Source: Rhizobacter sp. Root404 (GTDB taxonomy: Bacteria; Pseudomonadota; Gammaproteobacteria; Burkholderiales; Burkholderiaceae_C). Taken from it: 64,000 bases of DNA. A program made the position numbers and the translations under genes. Shown one piece after another: positions 1-12,152 of the stretch (position 1 is the first letter of the stretch; each line of letters begins with the position of its first letter). The notes beneath the pieces are model-generated. The model made no database searches, was not told where the DNA came from, and saw nothing but the letters and a program-made list of their open reading frames with translations. The DNA is taken from NCBI RefSeq assembly GCF_001425865.1, contig NZ_LMDS01000005.1, forward strand, positions 808,890-872,889, in the 5' to 3' direction.

Positions 1-1
1 G

Positions 2-520
2 GTGCAGATCGTGCACGCCGCGGTCGGTGGCATCAGCGAGTCGGACGTCAACCTGGCGATCGCCTCGAAGGCCGTCATCATCGGCTTCAACACGCGCGCC
101 GATGCCGGCTCGCGCAAGCTGGCCGAGAACAACGGCGTCGACATCCGCTACTACAACATCATCTACGACGCGGTCGACGAGGTGAAGGCGGCGATGACCG
201 GCATGCTGGCTCCGGAGCAGCGCGAAGAGGTCATCGGCACGGCCGAGATCCGCACGGTGTTCGTGGCGTCCAAGATCGGTACGGTCGCGGGCTCGATGGT
301 CACGGCGGGCCTGGTCCGTCGCGGCGCGCGCTTCCGCCTGCTGCGCGAGAACGTGGTCGTCTACACCGGCGAAGTCGAATCGGTGCGCCGCCTGAAGGAC
401 GACGTGCGCGAAGTGGCGTCGGGCTTCGAGTGCGGTATCAAGCTCAAGAACTACAACGACATCAAGGAAGGCGACCAGCTCGAATTCTTCGAGGTCAAGG
501 AAGTGGCCCGAACGCTGTAA
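2..520 (+). CDS. infB: Translation initiation factor IF-2, C-terminal part (5' end outside window)
   Basis: This is the last 172 residues of IF-2, the GTPase that brings initiator fMet-tRNA to the 30S ribosome. The visible part covers the end of domain 3 (start HAAVGGISESDVNLA) and the C-terminal beta-barrel that binds fMet-tRNA, ending KNYNDIKEGDQLEFFEV, a typical IF-2 tail. The frame is open to the window edge, so the GTG at base 2 is not the start; the GTPase domain lies upstream. It is followed by rbfA and truB, the usual proteobacterial nusA-infB-rbfA-truB order. Nothing unusual is seen. Confidence 0.97.
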   Translation: MQIVHAAVGGISESDVNLAIASKAVIIGFNTRADAGSRKLAENNGVDIRYYNIIYDAVDEVKAAMTGMLAPEQREEVIGTAEIRTVFVASKIGTVAGSMVTAGLVRRGARFRLLRENVVVYTGEVESVRRLKDDVREVASGFECGIKLKNYNDIKEGDQLEFFEVKEVARTL

Positions 521-541
521 GGCGGTTTTGGTCTCGTCCCG

Positions 542-572
542 AACCCCGCCCTCCACAAGACGGCGGGGTTTG
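542..572 (+). terminator. Hairpin between infB and rbfA
   Basis: The arms AACCCCGCC and GGCGGGGTT (542-550 and 562-570) pair perfectly around an 11-nt loop, followed by a short T-containing stretch (TTTGTGTTTG). It lies 22 bases after the infB stop and 20 bases before rbfA, so it may be a partial terminator or attenuator inside the operon. The T-run is weak, so full termination is doubtful. Confidence 0.55.
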
Positions 573-591
573 TGTTTGAAGGCACCCATCC

Positions 592-957
592 ATGCGACAT
601 AAACGCTCCATCCCCAATCGCGGTTTCCGCGTGGCCGACCAGATCCAGCGCGATGTGGCCGAGCTGATCCGCGATCTGAAGGATCCGCGGATCGGCATGG
701 TCACGGTCAACGCGGTCGAGGTCACGCCCGACTATGCCCACGCGACCATCCTGTTCTCGCTGCTGATCGGCGACCCGGTCGAGTGCGAGGCCGGCCTGAA
801 CGAGGCCGCCGGCTTCATCCGCAACGGCCTGTTCAAGCGCCTGCAGATCCACACCGTGCCGACGCTGCACTTCAAGTTCGACCGCACCACCGAGCGCGCG
901 CTGGAGCTGAGCGAGCTGATCGCCAAGGCCAACTCGACGCGGGCCAAGGAGGACTGA
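592..957 (+). CDS. rbfA: 30S ribosome-binding factor RbfA
   Basis: A 121-residue protein, the usual RbfA length. RbfA binds the immature 30S subunit near helix 1 and the decoding region of 16S rRNA and helps late maturation, notably in the cold. Family hallmarks are visible: the start RVADQIQRDVAELIRDLKDPR, the central VTPDYAHATILFSLL strand and TLHFKFDRTTERALEL near the C-terminus, which form the KH-like fold. It sits between infB and truB, four bases before truB, and is probably co-transcribed with them. Confidence 0.96.
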   Translation: MRHKRSIPNRGFRVADQIQRDVAELIRDLKDPRIGMVTVNAVEVTPDYAHATILFSLLIGDPVECEAGLNEAAGFIRNGLFKRLQIHTVPTLHFKFDRTTERALELSELIAKANSTRAKED

Positions 958-961
958 GCCG

Positions 962-1929
962 ATGCAGCCGCAACGCATCCGCATTCCCCGGCGCGCTGTC
1001 CACGGCGTGCTGCTGCTCGACAAGCCGCTCGGCCTGTCGAGCAACGATGCGTTGCAGAAAGCCAAGCGCCTGTACCGCGCCGAGAAGGCCGGCCATACCG
1101 GCACGCTCGATCCGCTCGCGACCGGGCTGCTGCCGCTGTGCTTCGGCGCGGCGACGAAGTTTTCCCAGATCAGCCTCGACGCCGACAAGCGCTACCTCGC
1201 GACATTGAAGCTCGGCATCACGACGACCACGGCCGATGCCGAGGGCGACGTGATCGAGACGCGAGAGGTGAACGTCTCCCACGAGCGGCTGCAGGCCGCG
1301 TGCGAGCGCTTCACCGGGCCGATCCGGCAGGTGCCGCCGATGCATTCCGCGCTGAAGCGCGACGGCAAGGCGCTGTACGAATACGCGCGCGCCGGCATCG
1401 AGATCGAACGCGAAGCGCGCGCGGTGACGATTCACGCGATCGACATCGTCGGTGGCGAGAATGACACCTGGACGCTCGACGTGCGCTGCTCGAAAGGCAC
1501 CTACATCCGCACGCTCGCCGAAGACATCGGCGCGGCGCTCGGCTGCGGCGCCCACCTGAGCGCACTGCGCCGCACCGGCAGCGGCGCGTTGTCGCTGGCC
1601 GGCGCGCTGACGCTGGAGCAGCTCGGCGCGATGTCCGAAAGCGAACGCGACGCCTCGCTGCTGGACGCCGACGCGCTGCTCGCCGACTGGCCGGTCGTGC
1701 GCCTGGAAACCGAAGACGCCGGCCGCTTCCTGACCGGCCTGCGCCGCCGCACGGCGTTGCCCGACGCCGCTCACGTCCGCGTCTACGGCCCGGAGCCGAA
1801 GGCCTTCCTCGGCGGCGCGCACATCAGCGCCGGTGAACTGATTTCGACCAGGCTGCTCAGCCCCGTGGAGGTGCAAGGCCTTCTCGCGTCCCCAGAATTG
1901 AATCCAAGAGAAGTGAAAGCTGCCACACC

Positions 1930-1933
<4 letters not shown>
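962..1933 (+). CDS. truB: tRNA pseudouridine(55) synthase TruB
   Basis: A 323-residue enzyme that converts U55 in the T-loop of tRNAs to pseudouridine. Motif I (GVLLLDKPLGLSSNDALQ) and the catalytic-Asp motif GHTGTLDPLATGLLP are intact; the KGTYIRTLAEDIG motif of the TruB fold is also seen. The length and the C-terminal PUA-like tail are normal for proteobacteria. Its stop overlaps the typA start as ATGA, so the two are probably translationally coupled. The start is four bases after the rbfA stop. Confidence 0.97.
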
Positions 1934-3747
<1,814 letters not shown>

Positions 3748-3764
3748 GCTGACATCGCGTTCTG

Positions 3765-3790
3765 AAAACGGCCCTTCGGGGCCGTTTTGC
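3765..3790 (+). terminator. Rho-independent terminator after typA
   Basis: A perfect 10-bp stem (AAAACGGCCC / GGGCCGTTTT) with a stable TTCG tetraloop starts 18 bases after the typA stop; the 3' arm ends in TTTT. This is a classic terminator that closes the infB-rbfA-truB-typA operon. Confidence 0.9.
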
Positions 3791-3862
3791 ATGCTTTCGT
3801 GGAATGCGAGAAGTGCGAAATGATCGTTTGCGAAGGGGCTCGCGTGGCACGACCATGCGAGC

Positions 3863-4441
3863 ATGCGTTCTGCGCACGCATTCATTCCGGTCACGATCGC
3901 GCTCAGCGACGGACGCGAAGTCGCACTCTCGCCAATCCACCCCGGCGACGCGAGCGATGAACGCCTGTTCGTCAATGCCCTGTCGCAAGTCTCGCGCTAC
4001 CGCCGCTTCCACTTCGGGCTGCGCGAGCTCTCGCCGGAGCAGTCGCGCGCGATGGCGGACGTGGACCAGCATCACCACGTCGCGTTCGTCGCGCGGCCTG
4101 TCGGCGGCTCGGCGATCGTCGCCGATGCCCGTTATGTGATGCGGGCCGACAGCGCCGACGCCGAGTTCGCGATCGCGATCGCCGATGCCTGGCAGGGCGC
4201 CGGCCTGGGCCGCGAACTGCTCACGCGCCTGGCCGTGCAAGCGCGCCGGCACGGCGTGCAGCGCCTCTTCGGCGACGTGCTCTGGGGCAACAACGCGATG
4301 ATCCAGCTCGCGCGCCACCTCGGCGCGACGCTTCGGCGAATCCCCGGTGACGCGACCGTGGTGCGGGTCGAGTTCGACCTGGCCGCCGCCAGCAAGGACG
4401 CACGCGTTGCGCTATCCTCCGCTTCCGCATTGAATTCCTGA
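3863..4441 (+). CDS. GNAT family N-acetyltransferase
   Basis: A 192-residue protein with the GCN5-related acetyltransferase fold. Motif A, the acetyl-CoA pyrophosphate loop, is seen as AWQGAGLGRELLTRL, preceded by the beta-strand DAEFAIAIAD and followed by GVQRLFGDVLWGNNAMIQLAR, the usual motif B. The N-terminus (LSPIHPGDASDERLFVNAL) resembles stand-alone GNATs or the acetyltransferase domain of protein-lysine acetyltransferases. The substrate cannot be told from the sequence. It stands alone between two terminated units. The ATG at 3863 was chosen because the domain begins directly after it. Confidence 0.85.
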   Translation: MRSAHAFIPVTIALSDGREVALSPIHPGDASDERLFVNALSQVSRYRRFHFGLRELSPEQSRAMADVDQHHHVAFVARPVGGSAIVADARYVMRADSADAEFAIAIADAWQGAGLGRELLTRLAVQARRHGVQRLFGDVLWGNNAMIQLARHLGATLRRIPGDATVVRVEFDLAAASKDARVALSSASALNS

Positions 4442-4664
4442 ACGATCGTTCTTGAATTCAACGTGACCGAACCCATCTCGCCACCATGCGTCCCTTCCGC
4501 ACCTTCGACAAGCTGATTGCCACGATTCGGACCCGCCGAAGTGCGGGGAGCTTGCGCTCGCCCTTTGGCGCCGTCCTGGCAAACACCGTTTCGCAAGTCA
4601 GCGGCTGAGCCTCGCGCGAATCTCTTCGCCTGGGCTCCGGCCTTTAGGCACCCGAGAGATTCGC

Positions 4665-6746
<2,082 letters not shown>

Positions 6747-6758
6747 CGAGGGACCACC

Positions 6759-6796
6759 ACTGCAGGGGGCGTGCAAGCGCCTTCTGCAGTTTTTTG
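6759..6796 (+). terminator. Rho-independent terminator after the EF-G gene
   Basis: The arms ACTGCAG (6759-6765) and CTGCAGT (6784-6790) pair perfectly, with further internal G-C pairing, and run into TTTTTTGTTT. It begins 13 bases after the EF-G stop and separates it from the transporter gene. Confidence 0.85.
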
Positions 6797-6841
6797 TTTC
6801 CGTGCTGGCCTCGGCGCGGGCACACGCGGATACTTTGCGAC

Positions 6842-8161
6842 ATGTCCAGCACCCTTGCCCAACCCGCGGCCGGTACGGCCGGCATCTACACCCCGGAAGA
6901 GCGCAACCGCCGCATCTTCGCGATCTTCGCCGCGTCCAGCGGCAACCTCGTCGAGTGGTTCGATTTCTACGTCTACGCCTTCTGCGCGCTCTACTTCGCG
7001 CCGGCGTTCTTCCCCAAGTCGGACCCGACGGTGCAGCTGCTCAACACCGCCGGCGTGTTCGCGCTCGGCTTCCTGATGCGGCCGATCGGCGGCTGGCTGT
7101 TCGGCCGCATCGCCGATCGCAAGGGCCGCAAGACCTCGCTGGTCATCTCGGTCGTGATGATGTGCGGCGGCTCGCTGGTGATCGCCTGCCTGCCGACCTA
7201 CGCGCAGATCGGCGCGTGGGCGCCGGGCCTGCTGCTGTTCGCCCGGCTGGTGCAGGGCTTGTCGGTCGGCGGCGAGTACGGCACGACCGCCACCTACATG
7301 AGCGAGGTCGCGCTGAAGGGCCGGCGCGGCTTCTTCTCGTCGTTCCAGTACGTCACGCTGATCGGCGGGCAGTTGCTCGCCGCACTCGTCGTGGTGCTGC
7401 TGCAGACCTTCCTCACCGACGCCGAACTCAAGGCCTGGGGCTGGCGCATCCCGTTCGTGATCGGCGCGATCACGGCGGTGATCGCGTTGCTGCTGCGCCG
7501 CACCTTGCACGAGACCACGACGGCCGAGACCCGTGGCAGCAAGGGGGCCGGCACGATGGCGGAGCTGTTCCGCCACCACAAGGCCGCCTTCTTCACGGTG
7601 CTCGGCTACACCGCCGGCGGCTCGCTGATCTTCTACACCTTCACCACCTACATGCAGAAGTTCCTGGTGAACTCGGTCCACATGACGCCGCGCACCGCGA
7701 CCACCGTGTCGACGGTCTCGCTGTTCCTCTACATGTGCATGCAGCCCCTGTTCGGTGCGCTGTCCGACCGCATCGGGCGGCGCAACAACATGCTGCTGTT
7801 CGGTGCGCTCGGCGCGCTCAGCACCGTGCCGATCCTGAGCGCGTTGCAGGCGGTGACATCGCCGCTGATGGCCGGGGCGCTGATCACGCTGGCGCTGGCG
7901 ATCGTGAGCTTCTATACCTCGGTCAGCGGCATCGTGAAGGCCGAGATGTTCCCGCCCGAGATCCGCGCGCTCGGCGTCGGCCTGGCCTACGCGATCGGCA
8001 ACGCGATCTTCGGCGGCTCGGCCGAATACGTGGCGCTGTACCTGAAGGACGCGGGCCATGAACCGGCGTTCTACTGGTACGTGACCGTGATGATGGTGAT
8101 CGCGTTCCTGGTCGCGCTGCGGCTCCCGCGGCACGGCAGCTACCTGCACAACGACCACTGA
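6842..8161 (+). CDS. kgtP: MFS transporter, metabolite:H+ symporter family (alpha-ketoglutarate permease-like)
   Basis: A 439-residue inner-membrane protein with about 12 hydrophobic segments. It matches the metabolite:H+ symporter branch of the MFS (KgtP, ProP, ShiA): the start FAASSGNLVEWFDFYVYAF, the loop 2-3 motif GRIADRKGRKTSL, RLVQGLSVGGEYGTTATYM and the second-half motif GALSDRIGRRNN. The length equals that of KgtP (about 430). The likely substrate is a dicarboxylate such as 2-oxoglutarate, but the family includes close relatives for other acids, so the symbol is tentative. The ATG at 6842 is chosen because MSSTLAQ precedes the first domain; the upstream frame only reads through the EF-G gene. 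Confidence 0.85.
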   Translation: MSSTLAQPAAGTAGIYTPEERNRRIFAIFAASSGNLVEWFDFYVYAFCALYFAPAFFPKSDPTVQLLNTAGVFALGFLMRPIGGWLFGRIADRKGRKTSLVISVVMMCGGSLVIACLPTYAQIGAWAPGLLLFARLVQGLSVGGEYGTTATYMSEVALKGRRGFFSSFQYVTLIGGQLLAALVVVLLQTFLTDAELKAWGWRIPFVIGAITAVIALLLRRTLHETTTAETRGSKGAGTMAELFRHHKAAFFTVLGYTAGGSLIFYTFTTYMQKFLVNSVHMTPRTATTVSTVSLFLYMCMQPLFGALSDRIGRRNNMLLFGALGALSTVPILSALQAVTSPLMAGALITLALAIVSFYTSVSGIVKAEMFPPEIRALGVGLAYAIGNAIFGGSAEYVALYLKDAGHEPAFYWYVTVMMVIAFLVALRLPRHGSYLHNDH

Positions 8162-8270
8162 CTCGGCCCCCGCGCGTAGGCCCGCTCCTACCGGGCAGGG
8201 CCCTCGCTGCCGACAGACCCGCCGCGGTCCGCTCCGCAGACTCGTCGCACTGGAACGAGAAGGGGAACCC

Positions 8271-9071
8271 ATGTTGCGCAATCTCAAGGACCTGCAGGGC
8301 TACGCGCTGCGCACGACTGACGGCGACGTCGGCTCGATCAAGGACTTCTACTTCGACGACGACCGCTGGGTCGTGCGCTACCTGATCGTCGAGACGGGCA
8401 GCTGGCTGCAAAGCCGCAAGGTCCTGATCTCGCCGCACGCGATCGGGCGGCCGGACGAGGCGGCCCACGTGCTGCCGGTGTCGACCACGCGCGAGCAGGT
8501 GCGCAACAGCCCGGACATCGACACCGACAAGCCGGTCTCGCGCCAGCACGAGGCCGACTACCTCGGCTACTACGGCTACGCGCCGTACTGGGACAGCGTG
8601 GGCATCTGGGGCGCGGGCGCGCTGCCCGGAATGATGCTGCCCGAGGCCGGCATGGCGCCGCCGGCGGCACTCTCCGGCGTCGGTGTGCTCGAGACCGAGC
8701 GCGCGCTGGCGGCCGAGCAGGCCGCCCAGCATGCCGACGACGACCCGCACCTGCGCTCGTGCAAGGACGTGACCGGCTACCACATCAAGGCACAGGACGG
8801 CGAGATCGGCCACGTGCAGGGCTTCATCGTCGACGAGGCCGACTGGGCGATCCGCTACCTCGTGATCGACACGAGCAACTGGTGGGCCGGGCACCAGGTG
8901 CTGGTTGCGCCGGGCTGGATCCAGGAAGTCAGCTGGGCCGAGAACACGGTGTCGGTGAACATGACGCGCGCCGCGATCGAAAGCGCGCCCGAATGGGACC
9001 CGACCCTGCCGCCCGATCGCGCGCAGGAGACCGAGATCTACCGCCACTACGACCGCACCGGCTACTGGTGA
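8271..9071 (+). CDS. Tandem PRC-barrel domain protein
   Basis: A 266-residue protein with two PRC-barrel domains, near residues 3-75 (LKDLQGYALRTTDGDVGSI, then WVVRYLIVETG) and 160-240 (DVTGYHIKAQDGEIGHVQG, then WAIRYLVIDTS). The linker is rich in Gly, Ala and Tyr. PRC barrels occur in photosynthetic reaction-centre H subunits and RimM; in stand-alone proteins of this type the role is unknown. No signal peptide is seen. A ribosome site is visible (GAAGGGGAACCC before ATG). The 3' end overlaps the convergent pseudouridine synthase gene by 10 bases. Confidence 0.85.
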   Translation: MLRNLKDLQGYALRTTDGDVGSIKDFYFDDDRWVVRYLIVETGSWLQSRKVLISPHAIGRPDEAAHVLPVSTTREQVRNSPDIDTDKPVSRQHEADYLGYYGYAPYWDSVGIWGAGALPGMMLPEAGMAPPAALSGVGVLETERALAAEQAAQHADDDPHLRSCKDVTGYHIKAQDGEIGHVQGFIVDEADWAIRYLVIDTSNWWAGHQVLVAPGWIQEVSWAENTVSVNMTRAAIESAPEWDPTLPPDRAQETEIYRHYDRTGYW

Positions 9072-9991
9072 CGGCTCGCTGACGCGTCGTCCGGCCATTC
9101 CAGGCGGCGCGCGCTCTCGAAGCGGCGCGCCGCGCCGGTCACCGGGTCCGTGAACGCCAGCGACGTGGCCAACAAGCGCAGCGGATCGGCCGTGTCGTCG
9201 GTATCCGCAGGGTGCAGGGCAGGGTAGATGCGGTCGCCCAGGATCGGCATGCCCAGCGCCGCGCAATGCACGCGCAGCTGGTGGCGCTTGCCGGTGCGCG
9301 GCGCGAGTTCGTAGCGCGCGAGCGCGTCCCGCCGCTCGATCACCCGAACGATGGTTTCGGCATTCGGCTCGCCTTCGACCTCGGCCATCCGCATGAAGTG
9401 CGCGGGATCGTCGACGAGCCGGCTGCGGCGGACGAATGAAGCGGGCGCATCGGCGCGCCACGGCGCGATGCACTCGTAGCGCTTGTCGACATCGCGCTCG
9501 GCGAACAGGCGCTGGTAGCGGCCGCGTGTCGCGGGGTCGATCGTGAACAGCACCAGCCCCGCAGTCTCGCGGTCGATGCGGTGGACCGGCGCCAGCGTGT
9601 CGATCCCCAGGCTGCGCTTCAGCCGCACGAGCAGCGTCTGGTGCAGGTGGCGCCCCGACGGCGTGACCGGCATGAAATGCGGCTTGTCGGCGACGACGAT
9701 GTGCGCGTCGCGATAGACGAGCGTCTCCGGCTGCGGCCACTCGGCTTCGGCCGGTGGATCGCGGTAGTAGTAGACCTTCAGCGCGCGCTGGTAGGGCCGG
9801 TCGGCCGTCACGGGTTCGCCGGCCGCGTCGACCACCCGGCCGGCGGCGATCCGCTCGGTCCACGCCTGCGGCGCGACCCGTGCGAAACGCTCGACCAGGA
9901 ACGCCGCGATCGTCGGCCAGGGTCCGTCCGGCAGCACCACGCAACTCGCGCCGACGCCGTCGCGGGTCGGCAGCGGAGCGGGCGTTGTCAT
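9062..9991 (-). CDS. RluA-family pseudouridine synthase
   Basis: A 309-residue protein that isomerises uridine to pseudouridine in rRNA or tRNA. The catalytic motif is HRIDRETAGLVLF, with Asp at about residue 140; the second conserved block is ELAPRTGKRHQLRVHCAALG, and IVVADKPHFMPVTPSG is the typical strand before the active site. The start is set by the ATG that overlaps the TGA of the upstream trhO-like gene (ATGA), so the two RNA-uridine modification genes form a coupled pair. Which base is modified cannot be decided; no S4 domain is evident. Confidence 0.88.
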   Translation of the reverse strand: MTTPAPLPTRDGVGASCVVLPDGPWPTIAAFLVERFARVAPQAWTERIAAGRVVDAAGEPVTADRPYQRALKVYYYRDPPAEAEWPQPETLVYRDAHIVVADKPHFMPVTPSGRHLHQTLLVRLKRSLGIDTLAPVHRIDRETAGLVLFTIDPATRGRYQRLFAERDVDKRYECIAPWRADAPASFVRRSRLVDDPAHFMRMAEVEGEPNAETIVRVIERRDALARYELAPRTGKRHQLRVHCAALGMPILGDRIYPALHPADTDDTADPLRLLATSLAFTDPVTGAARRFESARRLEWPDDASASRHQ

Positions 9992-10815
9992 GCGGTGTCG
10001 GCCGCGAGCCGGCGCGCCCGGGCCAGGCGCCAGGCTTCGTCGGGCGCGTGGCCGTAGACGTCGACAAGGCGGGCGGTGCCGGGCCGCAGCGCCGCGTCGA
10101 GCGAGAGGCGGTTGTCGAAGACGAAGCATTCGCCCTGCCAGTCCCGGTCCGCGTCCGGCACCTCGGCCAGATAGCGCAGGATGCCGCCCTCGAGCTGCGC
10201 GACCTCCAGGCCGAACGCGTCCTCCATCCACACGGCGGTCTTTTCACAGCGGATGCCGCCGGTGCAGTACATCGCGAGCGGGCGGCGCTCGGCCTTCCAC
10301 TCGGCCGCATGCGCGGCGACGAAGGCGGGCAGGTCGCGGAAGTTGCCGACCTGAGGGTCGAGCGCGCCGCGGAACCGACCGAGGCGGAATTCGTAGCCGT
10401 TGCGGTTGTCGATGACCACCGCGCCGGGCACGTCCAGCAGCGCGCGCCACTGCGCCGGATCGAGCTGCACGCCGCGCCGGCCGAGCGGGTCGACCGCCGG
10501 CACGCCGAGCGGCAGCACCTCGGCGCGCACATGGACCTTGAGGCGGCGAAACGGTGCGACGGCGCAGGCTGTGCGGCGGAAGGAAAGGCCGGCAAACACC
10601 CCACCGAGCCGGCGGTCGCTGCGCAGCGCGGGCTCGAATCGGTCGAGCACCGCGGCCGGCCCGGCCAGCATGCCGTTGACCCCTTCCACCGCCAGCAGCA
10701 CGCTGCCGTGCAGGCCATCGCCGAGTTCGCGCACCACGGCAGCGGCACGCTGCGGATCGTCGAGCCGCACGAACCGGTAGAACGCGATATGGAACAGATC
10801 GGGCAGCGGCGTCAT
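9988..10815 (-). CDS. trhO: tRNA uridine(34) hydroxylase TrhO-like (rhodanese domain, YceA family)
   Basis: A 275-residue protein with an N-terminal acylphosphatase-like region (FHIAFYRFVRL, SVLLAVEGVNGML) and a rhodanese domain at about 125-225 with the active loop YCTGGIRCEKT (Cys184, Cys190). This fits TrhO/YceA, which hydroxylates U34 of certain tRNAs on the way to (m)cmo5U. The start at 10815 (MTPLPDLFHI) matches the family; a longer reading from 10890 would run across the LexA box and is unlikely. The stop overlaps the next gene's ATG. The LexA box 47 bases upstream could in principle also influence this gene. Confidence 0.88.
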   Translation of the reverse strand: MTPLPDLFHIAFYRFVRLDDPQRAAAVVRELGDGLHGSVLLAVEGVNGMLAGPAAVLDRFEPALRSDRRLGGVFAGLSFRRTACAVAPFRRLKVHVRAEVLPLGVPAVDPLGRRGVQLDPAQWRALLDVPGAVVIDNRNGYEFRLGRFRGALDPQVGNFRDLPAFVAAHAAEWKAERRPLAMYCTGGIRCEKTAVWMEDAFGLEVAQLEGGILRYLAEVPDADRDWQGECFVFDNRLSLDAALRPGTARLVDVYGHAPDEAWRLARARRLAADTA

Positions 10816-10849
10816 CAGGGCGCCATTCTGCCGGTGGATGGGGGAGGGC

Positions 10850-10880
10850 TTGCGTTCAATACTGTATGAACATACAGTAT
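10850..10880 (+). promoter_or_regulatory. SOS promoter with LexA operator
   Basis: CTGTATGAACATACAG (10862-10877) matches the CTGT-N8-ACAG LexA consensus and extends to ATACTG...CAGTAT. It overlaps a good sigma70 arrangement: TTGCGT (10850-10855), a 17-bp spacer and TACAGT (10873-10878). Bound LexA would cover the spacer and -10. Reading rightward, the transcript would begin near 10885, just before a strong ribosome site and a 27-codon ORF; the trhO-like gene lies on the other side. Confidence 0.85.
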
Positions 10881-10901
10881 CGACATCCAAGGAGGCCCCC
10901 G

Positions 10902-10985
10902 ATGCACCAGTTCCTGCGACAACACTACCAGCCCAAACCCGACCGCACGCCGGCCTGGTTGCGAAGGATCTGGGTCTGGCTCTGA
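10902..10985 (+). CDS. 27-aa putative SOS-induced peptide
   Basis: A short ORF, ATG to TGA, encoding MHQFLRQHYQPKPDRTPAWL followed by RRIWVWL. It has an almost perfect ribosome site (AAGGAGG, six bases before ATG) and lies directly after the promoter with the LexA box. The peptide is basic with an aromatic, hydrophobic end (three Trp in the last nine residues), which suggests membrane or nucleic-acid contact; it is too short and too charged for a classic TisB-type transmembrane toxin. No family is recognised. The assignment rests on expression signals rather than homology. The transcript would run toward the convergent patatin gene. Confidence 0.6.
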   Translation: MHQFLRQHYQPKPDRTPAWLRRIWVWL

Positions 10986-11013
10986 GGCAGGGCGCGGGTC
11001 GGCTCTCGGCCGC

Positions 11014-12027
11014 TCACGCCAGGAACGCGGCCAGGCGCTGCACCGGCGCGTCACGGACCGTGGCTTCGGCCAGCCCGCTCAGCGTGGCGATCGCTGCCGG
11101 CGTCGCCACGTCGATCCCCAGGCCCGCGTCGGGCGGCCAGTCGGCGTCGAGGTGGAGGTAGCGATCGCCCAGGCGGTCCTCCAGCATCGCCTGCACGTGC
11201 TGCTGCTGGGCCGACAGCAGCGTGAGCACGAGCCGGCCGTCGGCCAGCCATCCGACGGCACCGGCATCGTCGCTCACGCCTGATGCCGGCCGGTAATGCG
11301 CGGTCGCGGTGCCGATCGACAGCATCGACACCCGGCGCGGATCCATCTTCATGAAGTGCTCGAGTTCGTGCAGCGCCACCTGGTCCGGCGCGACCGCGAA
11401 CAGCCCGCCGTCGGCGTACAGCCGCTCGCCGACCCGGACCGCCGGGAAGTAGGCGGGTGCGGCGCAGGCCGCCATCGCGACGTCCACGGCGCGAAACTCG
11501 CCATCGCCGCGCGAAGCGAACGCGTGCGGGGTCTTGAAGATCTTGGTCCGGCACCGCTCGACGTCGACTGCGGGAATCACCACCGAGTGCAGCGCATCCT
11601 CCAGCCGCTGGTGGCCGAGGTGGGCGCGCAGCGCGTTGCGCAAGGGCTCGCCCGAGTACTTCGGTCCGAGGACCGAGCGGCTCAGGTCCAGCAGCCGGCC
11701 CAGGGCGCCGGTGGGCATCGAGCGGCCCGAAAAGACATCCGGCCCGTGCGTCTTGAACAGCGTCACCAGCCGCGACATCGGGATCTCGAACGCCAGCGCG
11801 AGCGCGAGCACACCGCCGATCGAGGTCCCCGCCAGCAGGTCGAAGCGGCGCGCCAGCGGAACACCGGTCCGCGCCTCGAGCGCCTCCAGGACGACGGCCG
11901 TGTACAGCCCCAGGAAGCCCCCTCCGGCCAGCGAGAGCACGCGCAGCGGACGCGGCCCGGAAGCCGATGAACGAGATGGGGGTGGAAGGGCCATGAGGTG
12001 AGGTACAGGTGGCTCGGCGAGCGCCAT
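11014..12027 (-). CDS. Patatin-like phospholipase, CapV-like
   Basis: A 337-residue patatin hydrolase. Visible: the oxyanion loop LSLAGGGFLGLYTA, the nucleophile motif LLAGTSIGG (Ser about 69), and the DG dyad in YADGGLFAV. The strand order, FKTPHAF, AACAAPAYFPAV and HELEHFM match the CapV group, the phospholipases activated by cyclic GMP-AMP in CBASS anti-phage systems. No CD-NTase, E1/E2 or JAB gene is next to it, so it may be a solo homologue with a household lipase role. The start at 12027 is chosen over 11994 (MALPPPS); neither has a clear ribosome site. It is divergent from the adenylating-enzyme gene. Confidence 0.85.
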   Translation of the reverse strand: MALAEPPVPHLMALPPPSRSSASGPRPLRVLSLAGGGFLGLYTAVVLEALEARTGVPLARRFDLLAGTSIGGVLALALAFEIPMSRLVTLFKTHGPDVFSGRSMPTGALGRLLDLSRSVLGPKYSGEPLRNALRAHLGHQRLEDALHSVVIPAVDVERCRTKIFKTPHAFASRGDGEFRAVDVAMAACAAPAYFPAVRVGERLYADGGLFAVAPDQVALHELEHFMKMDPRRVSMLSIGTATAHYRPASGVSDDAGAVGWLADGRLVLTLLSAQQQHVQAMLEDRLGDRYLHLDADWPPDAGLGIDVATPAAIATLSGLAEATVRDAPVQRLAAFLA

Positions 12028-12152
12028 TTCGGCATGACAGGAGTTCGTCCGGGCTGATCCAGCGCAACCGGCGGGCACGGGGGCAATGCTCGAATGATGG
12101 ATATGCTGAACATCGGAAACCAGCAGACCGTCGCGTTCCTCGAGGGGTGAGC

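Noticed and set aside
7923..10748. 941-codon minus-strand ORF across kgtP, the PRC gene and the RNA-modification genes
   Set aside because: It overlaps four well-supported genes and has no recognisable domain.
10816..10890. Upstream extension of the trhO-like gene to 10890
   Set aside because: It would put coding sequence across the LexA operator, and the family starts at MTPLPDLFHIAFYRF.
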